NCBI GenBank assembly: GCA_009773395.1
Contig: WRPI01000004.1
Span: forward strand, 1-64,000
Length of the DNA stretch: 64,000 nt
Direction: 5' to 3'
Source: Hyphomonadaceae bacterium
GTDB taxonomy: Bacteria; Pseudomonadota; Alphaproteobacteria; Caulobacterales; Aquidulcibacteraceae
The translations under genes and the position numbers were made by a program. The notes under the pieces were generated by a model. It was given only the letters and a program-made list of their open reading frames with translations, did not search any database and was not told the DNA's origin. Of the stretch, positions 56,488 to 64,000 are shown piece after piece. Each line of letters opens with the position of its first letter. Position 1 is the first letter of the stretch.

Positions 56488-59334
56488 CTAATGCGCTTCG
56501 CCCCAATTATGGGCAAAATTTGCTTCGACCACCAATGGCACTGATAAGTTCACCGCCGGAAACGCCGCATTTTCCATTGCCTTTTTGATTATTGGAATTG
56601 CACTTGGCGCGGCCTCTGCGCTGCATTCAAAAACCAATTCGTCGTGAACTTGCATTAGCATTTTCACGTCTAAATTCGCGTTCGCCAAGGCAACGGGCAC
56701 TCTCGCCATTGCGCGTTTAATAATGTCTGCGGCTGCGCCTTGTAATGGCGCGTTAATGGCTTGGCGTTCGGCGAAACTACGTTCGGCCCCCGATTTTGCA
56801 TTGATGCTCGGCAAATAACAACGGCGACCAAAAATAGTATCAACATAGGCTTTTCCCTTCGCCATTTGCTTCATCGCTTCCATATAGTCACGAATGCCAG
56901 GGAAGCGGTGGAAATAGGTTTCGATATATTCTTTGGCTTGGCCATTGGAAATACCAAGTTGCCGCGCCAAACCAAATGCCGAAATGCCATAAATAATACC
57001 AAAATTAATGGCCTTAGCGCGCCGCCGTATTTCTGAGGTCATTTCCGCCATTGGAACATTGAACATTTCTGAAGCTGTCATTGCATGAATATCAAGGTTT
57101 TCAACAAAGGCGCGCTTTAATTGTTCAATGTCGCCAACATGGGCCAAAAGCCGCAATTCAATTTGCGAATAATCTGCCGAAATCAGAACATTGTCACCTT
57201 CAGCAATGAAGCAATGGCGGATTTTGCGCCCTTCTTCGGTGCGAATGGGTATGTTTTGCAAATTGGGGTCGGTTGATGAAAGCCGCCCAGTAATTGCGCC
57301 TACCATATTATAACTTGTATGAACGCGGTTGGTTTTGGGGTTAATTGCGGCTTTTAGATTATCGGTATAAGTGCTTTTTAGCTTTGCCAGTGTGCGGTAT
57401 TCAAGGATAAGACGCGGTAATTCATGGCCATTGGCCGCCAAAGTCTCAAGCGCATCCGCGTCCACTTGCCATTGCCCGCTCGCAGTTTTTTTACCCCCAG
57501 AAAGCCCCATTTTATCAAAGAAAATTTCGCCAATTTGTTTGGGGCTGGCAATATTGAAAACTTCGCCCGCCATCTTCTGGGCTTCACTTTCATATTGTGC
57601 CATTCGCGAGCCAAAATCTTGGCTGAGGCGAGTTAGTTCATGGGTGTCAACCATAACGCCGTGGCGTTCCATTTGCGCAATTATTGGCACTAATGGCCGC
57701 TCAATTGTCTCGTAAATGGTCGTCATGCGCTCATGGACCAGACGCGGTTTGAGCATTTTCCAAAGCCGCAAAGTAATTTCGGCATCTTCGGCGGCGTATT
57801 TGGTGGCAACATCTAACGGCACTTGATCGAACGTCAATTGGGTTTTGCCAGTCCCGCACACGTCTTTGAAGGCAATTGCGCGGTGGTCCAAGTGGAGAAG
57901 CGATAATTCATCAAGGCCGTGGCCATTGGTGCCTGAATCAAGGACAAAGCTAATCAACATAGTGTCGTCATGTAGCGCTAAGTCTATGCCAACATTTGCC
58001 AAAACGCTGATGTCATATTTTATATTATGGCCAATTTTAAGGATGCCAATATCCTCGCAAGCTGTTTTCAAGGCAGCAATGGCTTCATTAAATGGGATTT
58101 GTCCGTCAATTGGTGCGCCAAAAATCGGATCCACGTGCGCCAATGGCACATAATAAGATTGGTTGATATCGGTGGATAAACATACCCCAACTAATTTGCC
58201 GCTTACCGACGAAAGACTGTTGGTTTCGGTATCAATTGCCATAAAGCCTTGGGTTTTCGCCTTTGCCAACACCGCTTCGAGGCGCGATAATTCGGTGATG
58301 GTCTCAAATTTGGAATAATCAATTACATCATGTTTTTTTGGCGGCCTGGTTTCGGTTATTTGGCCATGAATAATCGGCGTATTGTCCGAAATTGGCCCTG
58401 CTTCGGCCATATCGGCAACGTGGCCCTCTTTGTGCAATTGTGCTTTCACCCGCCTTGTAAGGGTAGTGAATTCCATTTTTTCAAGGAAGGCCAAAAGCTC
58501 GCTTGGGTCGGGTTCACGGACACGGAAAGTCTGCGGCTCCACTATATTTGGCACGTCGTCCAATAAGGTAACAAGGCGTTTTGATATTTCAATTTGTTCT
58601 TTGAAATCAATCAATGCTTCGCGGCGCTTGGGCTGCTTGATTTCGTCTGCACGCGCCAATAATTCTTCCAAATTGCCAAAAGTATTTATCAATTCGGCGG
58701 CAGTTTTCACTCCAATGCCGGGTGCGCCCGGCACATTATCGCTGCTGTCTCCAGCAAGTGCTTGCACGTCTATCACTTTATCGGGCGTGACCCCAAATTT
58801 GTCGAAGACTTCGGCAAGGCCAAGCGGTTTGTCTTTCATTGGGTCAAATAATGCGACTTTATCATTGATAAGCTGCATCAAATCTTTGTCAGACGAAATA
58901 ATGTGCACTCTTGCGCCTTTATCCTTGGCAATTTTGGCGTAAGTCGCGATTAAATCATCGGCTTCAAAACCCATCATTTCAATGGCCGGCACGCCAAATG
59001 CCAAAGTCGCTTCGCGGATAAGCGGAAATTGAGGAACTAAATCTTCGGGCGCTGGTGGGCGATTGGCTTTGTATTTGGGGTAAATATCATTGCGAAAAGT
59101 GACACCACTGGCGTCAAAAATTACTGCCATATGGGTTGGCTTATCATCGCTTTGCTTGCCGTCGGCCAAAAACTTGAACAACATATTGCAAAAGCCAGAT
59201 ACGGCGTTGACTGGCAAACCGTCCGATGCACGGTTAAGCCTTGGAATCCCAAAAAACGCCCGAAAAATATAACCTGAACCATCAATGAGGGTAAGTAAAC
59301 TATCAGGCCCAAGTTCTTCATGGTGTATGGTCAT
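56488..59334 (-). CDS. polA: DNA polymerase I
   Basis: 948 residues. 5' nuclease domain (LLTLIDGSGYIFRAFFGI, GFEADDLIATYAKIA, GDSSDNVPGAPGIGVKTAAELINTFGNLEEL), 3'-5' exonuclease with MAIDTETNSLSS intact at the DxE motif, and the polymerase: motif A DYSQIELRLLAH, motif B RRAKAINFGIIYGISAFGLA, motif C MQVHDELVFE. It fills gaps and removes RNA primers. The 58-residue zinc-finger gene comes just upstream on the same strand. Confidence 0.98.
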   Translation of the reverse strand: MTIHHEELGPDSLLTLIDGSGYIFRAFFGIPRLNRASDGLPVNAVSGFCNMLFKFLADGKQSDDKPTHMAVIFDASGVTFRNDIYPKYKANRPPAPEDLVPQFPLIREATLAFGVPAIEMMGFEADDLIATYAKIAKDKGARVHIISSDKDLMQLINDKVALFDPMKDKPLGLAEVFDKFGVTPDKVIDVQALAGDSSDNVPGAPGIGVKTAAELINTFGNLEELLARADEIKQPKRREALIDFKEQIEISKRLVTLLDDVPNIVEPQTFRVREPDPSELLAFLEKMEFTTLTRRVKAQLHKEGHVADMAEAGPISDNTPIIHGQITETRPPKKHDVIDYSKFETITELSRLEAVLAKAKTQGFMAIDTETNSLSSVSGKLVGVCLSTDINQSYYVPLAHVDPIFGAPIDGQIPFNEAIAALKTACEDIGILKIGHNIKYDISVLANVGIDLALHDDTMLISFVLDSGTNGHGLDELSLLHLDHRAIAFKDVCGTGKTQLTFDQVPLDVATKYAAEDAEITLRLWKMLKPRLVHERMTTIYETIERPLVPIIAQMERHGVMVDTHELTRLSQDFGSRMAQYESEAQKMAGEVFNIASPKQIGEIFFDKMGLSGGKKTASGQWQVDADALETLAANGHELPRLILEYRTLAKLKSTYTDNLKAAINPKTNRVHTSYNMVGAITGRLSSTDPNLQNIPIRTEEGRKIRHCFIAEGDNVLISADYSQIELRLLAHVGDIEQLKRAFVENLDIHAMTASEMFNVPMAEMTSEIRRRAKAINFGIIYGISAFGLARQLGISNGQAKEYIETYFHRFPGIRDYMEAMKQMAKGKAYVDTIFGRRCYLPSINAKSGAERSFAERQAINAPLQGAAADIIKRAMARVPVALANANLDVKMLMQVHDELVFECSAEAAPSAIPIIKKAMENAAFPAVNLSVPLVVEANFAHNWGEAH

Positions 59335-59358
59335 TTGACACCCATTTTGTGTGGGGCG

Positions 59359-59535
59359 TTAATGGTGTGAGGCAAATTTTTGGCCGCAATAATGACAAGT
59401 TGCTTGGCCCCATTTTCCCAAATCATAATAAGTTATGGGGTGGGTGCCGCCGCCGTCACAAGCCACCCGATGTTCGGTGGTCAAAATGATGTTTTGGTCA
59501 GCATGTTCCTTGGTGTCGGTGTTTGCATTCGCCAT
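59359..59535 (-). CDS. Zinc-finger domain-containing protein (zf-CHCC)
   Basis: A 58-residue gene missing from the ORF track: MANANTDTKEHADQNIILTTEHRVACDGGGTHPITYYDL, then GKWGQATCHYCGQKFASHH. Histidine and three cysteines (VACDGGG, CHYC) form the zinc knuckle of PF10276, the family of the NDUFS6-like subunit of complex I. AAGG lies eight bases upstream of ATG. Alphaproteobacteria often have such a small protein near polA-like or other core genes; the role is unknown here. Confidence 0.78.
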   Translation of the reverse strand: MANANTDTKEHADQNIILTTEHRVACDGGGTHPITYYDLGKWGQATCHYCGQKFASHH

Positions 59536-59599
59536 GATTCTTGCCTTTGAATATTGCTTTCATATTGAATGAAACTGCATTTATAGTCAATTGGCACGC

Positions 59600-59762
59600 T
59601 AGGTCACAGACTCATTAAAAAGGGCGAGAAAGCCGTCAAAAGGGCAAAATAGTGGGGGTAAAGATTACGAAAAGAGGGTTTTTCCCCTCTTTGAGTAAGA
59701 TTTGCCCTCAATATGAAGCCATTTTGGCGGATTTTCGCACTTTTTAATGAGTCTGTGACCTA
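59600..59762. mobile_element. MITE-like palindromic element (repeat family 3, full copy)
   Basis: 163 bases with perfect 23-bp inverted ends starting TAGGTCACAGACTCATTA. Inward, GCGAGAAAGCCG pairs imperfectly with its partner and AAGAGGG/CCCTCTT forms a central hairpin, so the whole sequence folds on itself. It has no coding potential. A short relative lies at 60328-60379 beyond the GNAT gene. Confidence 0.75.
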
Positions 59763-59786
59763 AGCCGAAACAGTGTCAAAGCTCAA

Positions 59787-60233
59787 TCAAATATCCATTT
59801 TATAAACCATAAACCCACTGTCTTGGGCGATATTATCATAAAGCCTGCGCGCGGTTTTATTGTTAGTTTGGGTTTGCCAATAGACTTTAAGTAAATCATG
59901 ATCCCTAGCAAAACTCGCGACTTCTTCGATCAATGCCCGCCCAATCCCGCCCTTTCGGTAATTTGGTGCGACAAATAAATCCTGCAAATAGCAAATATCT
60001 TTATCGGACCAACAAGTGCGATGAACAATATAATGAACAATCCCAACTGCCTCATCACCATCAAAAGCAATATACCCGCCCATATCGAATTCCAGTGGGT
60101 CAGACAACCGCGCGAAAGTCTTATAAGTCACATCGGATGCAAGCGTTGATTCGTAAAACTCAAGATAGCCCTGCCAGAGGGGAAGCCAATGGCTCTGGTG
60201 GTCGATATTTAGTATAATAATATTTGTGGTCAT
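59787..60233 (-). CDS. GNAT-family N-acetyltransferase
   Basis: 148 residues from ATG 60233; a GTG three codons earlier is possible. DICYLQDLFVAPNYRKGGIGRALIEEVASFARDH is the acetyl-CoA pyrophosphate loop (R/Q-x-x-G-x-G/A) and KVYWQTQTNNKTARRLYDNIA is the C-terminal GNAT motif. Substrate unknown. It is flanked by two copies of repeat family 3, which hints that this piece was inserted or rearranged. Confidence 0.85.
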   Translation of the reverse strand: MTTNIIILNIDHQSHWLPLWQGYLEFYESTLASDVTYKTFARLSDPLEFDMGGYIAFDGDEAVGIVHYIVHRTCWSDKDICYLQDLFVAPNYRKGGIGRALIEEVASFARDHDLLKVYWQTQTNNKTARRLYDNIAQDSGFMVYKMDI

Positions 60234-60327
60234 AAGCAGCACTTTATGAAAAGCTCAAGGTTTGCGTGAGTATAGGCAAAACATTATTGAAAACAACTTC
60301 TTTCAATAATATCTCTCGAAATTAGTC

Positions 60328-60379
60328 TAGGTCATGGACGCATTAAAAAGGGTGAAAAAGCCGCGAGAAGGGCGACCTA
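60328..60379. repeat. Repeat family 3, short derivative
   Basis: Begins TAGGTCATGGACGCATTA and ends GACCTA; the first part differs from the full copy at few positions through AAAAAGGG(C/T)GA(G/A)AAAGCCG. About 110 bases of the middle are absent. Its last three bases (60377-60379) are the stop codon of pntB on the minus strand. Confidence 0.7.
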
Positions 60380-61777
60380 AAGTGATTTAACAATACTCTC
60401 AGTCACCTTCTTCGCATCACCAAACAACATCATCGTATTGGGCCTAAAGAACAATTCATTTTCAACACCAGCATAACCCGAGCCCATACCGCGTTTAATG
60501 AATAATACGGTTTTGGCTTTATCGACATCCAAAATTGGCATGCCAAAAATTGGTGATTGCGGGTCGGTTTTGGCGGCGGGGTTGGTTACGTCATTGGCAC
60601 CAATAACAAAGGCAACGTCGGCCTGGCCAAATTCATTATTGATATCTTCAAGTTCAAACACTTCATCATAAGGCACTTGAGCCTCGGCCAAAAGCACGTT
60701 CATATGGCCGGGCATCCGCCCTGCGACTGGGTGGATTGCATAAGAAACTTCCACGCCTTCGGCTTTTAATTTATCGGCCATTTCTTTAAGTGCATGTTGG
60801 GCTTGCGCCACTGCCATGCCATAGCCGGGCACGATGATGACTTTTTCGGCATTTTTCATAATGAAGGCCGCATCGTCCGCCGCGCCTTGCTTAACTGGGC
60901 GGGTTTCTTTGGCGCCGGTTGCTGCCGCGCCATCTGCCGCGCCAAAGCCACCAAGGATAACCGAAATAAAGCTGCGGTTCATCGCTTTGCACATGATATA
61001 AGACAATATCGCGCCCGATGAACCCACCAAAGCACCAGTGATAATAAGTGCGTTATTTTCAAGCGTAAAACCAAGCGCCGCCGCCGCCCAACCCGAGTAT
61101 GAGTTTAGCATGGACACCACAACTGGCATATCGGCGCCGCCAATTGGGATAATCAGAGTTATGCCCAATATCAAAGAAAGCGCGACCACACCCCAAAACG
61201 CCCATTGTGCCGCGCCGTGCGTGACAATCATCATACCAATAAGGGCGATTATGCCAAGCAAAAGCGCAATATTAAGCAAATGCCGCGCTGGCAAGATTAT
61301 TGGCGCGCCCGACATATTGCCGTTAAGCTTGGCAAAAGCAATCACTGAACCAGTGAAAGTTATTGCGCCAATGGCAACGCCAAGGCCAATTTCAACCAAT
61401 GACGCCGTATGAATCCCGCCCGCTTCGCCAATGTGAAATGCTTCGGGTGAATAAATCGCCGCCGCCGCAATCAATACCGCAGCCATACCAACCAGTGAGT
61501 GAAAAGCCGCCACCAATTGCGGCATACTCGTCATAGCAATTTTGCGCGCCAAATAAGCGCCAATCCCGCCGCCAACCACCGTGCCGGCCAATATTAAACC
61601 GATATTCGCGCTATCAAGCTTCACCGATAACAGCGTGGTAACAATGGCAATTGCCATACCCACCATGCCAAACAAATTCCCTTGCCTTGACGACGAAGGA
61701 GATGAGAGGCCGCGTAGTGCGAGAATAAATAATACACCCGAAACAAGGTAGCAAAGTGCAGCAAGCGAAGCGTTCAT
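60377..61777 (-). CDS. pntB: NAD(P) transhydrogenase beta subunit
   Basis: 466 residues with about nine membrane spans and the NADP-binding domain III at the C-terminus (VIIVPGYGMAVAQAQHALKEMADKL, GRMPGHMNVLLAEAQVPYDEVFELEDINNEF, FVIGANDVTNPAAKTDPQSPIFGMPILDVDKA). It uses the proton gradient to reduce NADP with NADH. The start overlaps pntAB by four bases. The last codons are VKSL-stop, the stop lying in a repeat. Confidence 0.97.
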   Translation of the reverse strand: MNASLAALCYLVSGVLFILALRGLSSPSSSRQGNLFGMVGMAIAIVTTLLSVKLDSANIGLILAGTVVGGGIGAYLARKIAMTSMPQLVAAFHSLVGMAAVLIAAAAIYSPEAFHIGEAGGIHTASLVEIGLGVAIGAITFTGSVIAFAKLNGNMSGAPIILPARHLLNIALLLGIIALIGMMIVTHGAAQWAFWGVVALSLILGITLIIPIGGADMPVVVSMLNSYSGWAAAALGFTLENNALIITGALVGSSGAILSYIMCKAMNRSFISVILGGFGAADGAAATGAKETRPVKQGAADDAAFIMKNAEKVIIVPGYGMAVAQAQHALKEMADKLKAEGVEVSYAIHPVAGRMPGHMNVLLAEAQVPYDEVFELEDINNEFGQADVAFVIGANDVTNPAAKTDPQSPIFGMPILDVDKAKTVLFIKRGMGSGYAGVENELFFRPNTMMLFGDAKKVTESIVKSL

Positions 61778-62112
61778 TTGCTTTCTCCTTTCGCTGGCTT
61801 GTCCTTTTTCTTATACATTGCCAACATTCGCTCGGTAACCAAAAACCCGCCAAATATGTTCACTGCCGCAAGTGCCACCGCCACTGCGCCCATAATCCTT
61901 GAAGTCCAAGTTGCGCCATCAACTGCGCCGCCGCCTGTGACCGCCGCCGCTGCCACCAAAGCGCCAACAATCACCACCGATGAAATGGCGTTAGTAACCG
62001 CCATCAATGGCGTGTGCAGGGCGGGAGTAACCGACCAAACCACATAATAACCAACAAAAATGGCCAATACAAAAATTGCCAAACGAAAAACAATTGGGTC
62101 AACAATGTCCAT
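61774..62112 (-). CDS. pntAB: NAD(P) transhydrogenase alpha subunit 2
   Basis: 112 residues, the split membrane part of the alpha subunit found in alphaproteobacteria. Three spans are seen: LAIFVLAIFVGYYVVWSVTPAL, AISSVVIVGALVAAAAV and IMGAVAVALAAVNIFGGFLVTERMLAMY. It is three bases after pntAA. Confidence 0.93.
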   Translation of the reverse strand: MDIVDPIVFRLAIFVLAIFVGYYVVWSVTPALHTPLMAVTNAISSVVIVGALVAAAAVTGGGAVDGATWTSRIMGAVAVALAAVNIFGGFLVTERMLAMYKKKDKPAKGESK

Positions 62113-62115
62113 TTT

Positions 62116-63255
62116 CTATCCTTGCAAACTTGGGTGAACCACTGCACCGTCTTTGGTCAATAACATGCCTTTAACAATTTCATCTTCAAAATCTGGCGCA
62201 AAATCTGTGCCTTCTTTTGCAGTTAAAAGCGGCAGAAGATTCAAGAGGTTTTTCGCATAAAGGGCAGATGAATCCGCCGCCAATGCTGCTGGCAAATTGG
62301 TGCAGCCTAAAATCTTTACGCCATTTTCGGTAACAACCAATTTGTCAGGCTTGGATAGTGGGCAATTGCCACCAGCCTCAACCGCCATATCAATAATCAC
62401 TGAACCTGCCTTCATATTTGCGACCATTTCGGGCGTCACTAATATTGGCGCGGCGCGGCCCGGAATAAGTGCGGTGGTTATGACGATATCTTGTTTGGCA
62501 ATATGTTCTTTCACCAATTCGGCTTGTTTGGCTTGATATTCAGCCGACATTGGCTTGGCATAACCCGCAGCAGTTTCGGCGGCTTTGAATTCTTCGTCCT
62601 CAACCGCAATGAATTTTGCGCCCAAAGATGCCACTTGTTCTTTAGTGGCAGGGCGCACGTCATTTGCGGTCACAATGGCACCAAGGCGGCGCGCAGTGGC
62701 AATTGCTTGTAACCCTGCAACCCCAACCCCCATAATAAAGCATTTTGCGGCGGCAACCGTCCCTGCCGCAGTCATCATCATCGGGAAAGAGCGGCCATAT
62801 AAATTGGCGGCCTCAATCACCGAACGATAGCCCGCCAAATTGGCTTGGCTTGAAAGTGCGTCCATTGATTGGGCGCGGCTTATACGCGGTGTGAATTCGG
62901 TTGAAAATGCCAAAACATTTGCTTTGGCGCAGGCTTCAATCAAGGGCTTATCCGAAGCTGGTGCAAAAAACGCAACAACACCCGCGCCTTTTTCAATCAG
63001 TTTTAATTCGACTTCGGTTGGTCGGCGCACCTTCAAAAAAAGATTTGCGCCTTTAAGCGCAAATTTCGCGTCTTTGGCAATTGTCGCGCCCGCAGATTTG
63101 AAATCAGCATCAGAAACCGAAGCGCCCAAACCCGCACCGCTTTCAATGATAATTTCATGCCCCAAAGCCGTCATTTTCTTGACGGTTTCAGGCGAAGCCG
63201 CAACTCTGGTTTCTTGGTCCCTAGTTTCTTTGATGATAGCGATTTTCAAAACCAT
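62116..63255 (-). CDS. pntAA: NAD(P) transhydrogenase alpha subunit 1
   Basis: 379 residues, the soluble NAD(H)-binding domain I. VLKIAIIKETRDQETRVAASPETVKKMTALGHEIIIESGAGLGASVSD is the usual start, and the Rossmann parts AAAKCFIMGVGVAGLQAIATARRLGAIVTANDVRPATKEQ and VIDMAVEAGGNCPLSKPDKLV are present. First gene of pntAA-pntAB-pntB. Confidence 0.97.
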   Translation of the reverse strand: MVLKIAIIKETRDQETRVAASPETVKKMTALGHEIIIESGAGLGASVSDADFKSAGATIAKDAKFALKGANLFLKVRRPTEVELKLIEKGAGVVAFFAPASDKPLIEACAKANVLAFSTEFTPRISRAQSMDALSSQANLAGYRSVIEAANLYGRSFPMMMTAAGTVAAAKCFIMGVGVAGLQAIATARRLGAIVTANDVRPATKEQVASLGAKFIAVEDEEFKAAETAAGYAKPMSAEYQAKQAELVKEHIAKQDIVITTALIPGRAAPILVTPEMVANMKAGSVIIDMAVEAGGNCPLSKPDKLVVTENGVKILGCTNLPAALAADSSALYAKNLLNLLPLLTAKEGTDFAPDFEDEIVKGMLLTKDGAVVHPSLQG

Positions 63256-63337
63256 GCCCCCGAAAATAGAATCTTTGTATTAACTGTTCCTATTTTCGCT
63301 ATATCGCCATAATTGGCAATGGACAAAGTGTTTTTTC

Positions 63338-63835
63338 TTATGCCTGCGGGGTTTCGCCTGCTTGTCTTTGGCTGAAATAAAGCGCTGCGAAATCCATTGG
63401 GTCGATCATTAGTGGTGGATAACCGCCCGAACGAGTGGCGTCGGCGACAATATGACGCGCAAATGGGAATAATATCCGCGGGCATTCAATCAAAAGAATT
63501 GGCTCTAAGCTTTCTTGGCCCACATTTGTGAATTGGAATAGGCCTGTATAGACCAATTCGACGACGAAAAGGTTCAAGCCTTTATCGCCTTCGCTTTTTG
63601 CGTTGATTTTCAAATCGACTTCAAAAACGTCGGCATCTTCAGTTTTGCGAGCATTTACATCAAGTTGCAAATCGATTTTCGGTTGGGTGGTATCGCGCAA
63701 TGAAGCGGGCGCATTTGGATTTTCAAACGAAAAATCTTTGATATATTGCGCCAAAACCCTTATGGCTGGCAATGCTTGCGCATCAATAGTGTTTTCTGGT
63801 GTAAAAGTTTCTTGGTTGTTATTTTCGTCGGCCAT
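63338..63835 (-). CDS. secB: Protein-export chaperone SecB
   Basis: 165 residues from ATG 63835 ([20 protein letters not shown]); the longer track start is rejected because SecB of this class begins at this point. [56 protein letters not shown] and [44 protein letters not shown] are the family motifs. Keeps precursor proteins unfolded for SecA. Alone on the minus strand at the window's end; no gene was found in the last 165 bases. Confidence 0.95.
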   Translation of the reverse strand: MADENNNQETFTPENTIDAQALPAIRVLAQYIKDFSFENPNAPASLRDTTQPKIDLQLDVNARKTEDADVFEVDLKINAKSEGDKGLNLFVVELVYTGLFQFTNVGQESLEPILLIECPRILFPFARHIVADATRSGGYPPLMIDPMDFAALYFSQRQAGETPQA

Positions 63836-64000
63836 TAAGTCTGCTCCACAATTTGCTCGGCAAAAGCCCTTTTTGAAGCACAGCTCCACAAAGTACTCTG
63901 CAATTTATTTTGAATTATTATTAGCCGTCTTAGCCCGAAAACCAGAGCGACATTAAACGCGGCTTGCTCTAAAGCATTTTAATTGTTGTCGCAAGTTGGC

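Noticed and set aside
1-64000. CRISPR array
   Set aside because: No series of short regularly spaced direct repeats was seen; all repeats found are inverted and dispersed.

Overview
The window reads as a chromosomal segment of an alphaproteobacterium of moderate, AT-leaning composition. It carries several families typical of that class: DUF1134, DUF1287, DUF2333, a double-length dCTP deaminase, SecB, a three-gene pnt transhydrogenase, an IF-3 beginning RRP..KDGPR behind a non-AUG start, and the glnD-murJ-trpS gene order. Caulobacterales or Hyphomonadaceae-like relatives are the best guess. A phosphoribulokinase-containing Calvin-Benson-Bassham (CBB) operon suggests an autotrophic or photo-autotrophic lineage. 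No rRNA, RuBisCO or other decisive taxonomic marker lies in the window, so the assignment is inference.

Layout. 1-4.1 kb: the 3' part of a TadG-like pilus protein with a 24-proline tract, an alpha/beta hydrolase, and two glycosyltransferases (GT4 and GT9). 4.2-12.5 kb: infC (AUA start), glnD, murJ, trpS, a DUF2333 protein, a UspA protein and a NifU-type Fe-S scaffold. 12.5-18.5 kb: EamA exporter and quinone oxidoreductase on the minus strand, then argB, a pyrimidine 5'-nucleotidase, dapD and selO. 18.5-30.3 kb: etfBA, a Tat-exported small protein, a TetR regulator, tRNA-Gly(CCC), a thioesterase, an OsmC protein, an acyl-CoA dehydrogenase with its MerR regulator, an ALDH7-type dehydrogenase, dcd, metZ and a DUF1287 protein. 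30.3-36.2 kb: dnaK-dnaJ under a clear RpoH promoter and a TonB-dependent receptor. 36.2-42.0 kb: a tight minus-strand CBB operon rpe-fbp-prk-tkt-fba. 42.0-45.2 kb: a small accessory island (structured repeat, hicB pseudogene, OLD-like ATPase/TOPRIM protein, second structured repeat). 45.2-64 kb: lepA, DUF1134, an ATP-grasp protein, a PfkB kinase, an oxidoreductase, a HIT protein, fhs, hpt, glmS, a methyltransferase, polA, a 58-residue zinc-finger protein absent from the ORF track, a GNAT protein flanked by MITE-like repeats, pntB-pntAB-pntAA and secB.

The most unusual content is between genes. There are three families of inverted-repeat elements, each with two copies in the window. Family 1 is about 187 bp (18579-18765 and 42319-42504), a multi-hairpin cruciform. 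Family 2 is about 90 bp (21855-21947 and 45074-45160), a double hairpin with a GCGTCG loop. In both, the two copies differ by substitutions that keep base pairing, which points to selection on a folded RNA or DNA structure. Family 3 (59600-59762 and the short derivative 60328-60379) looks like a MITE; the short copy supplies the pntB stop codon. The CBB operon has no RuBisCO or cbbR beside it and is preceded by a TTGACA promoter built into an imperfect palindrome.

The working parts are mostly core metabolism. GlnD governs nitrogen signalling. ArgB, DapD and MetZ make amino acids. ETF with the acyl-CoA dehydrogenase links acyl oxidation to respiration. The CBB operon regenerates ribulose bisphosphate. 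Pnt could supply NADPH, and FTHFS brings in formate-level one-carbon units.
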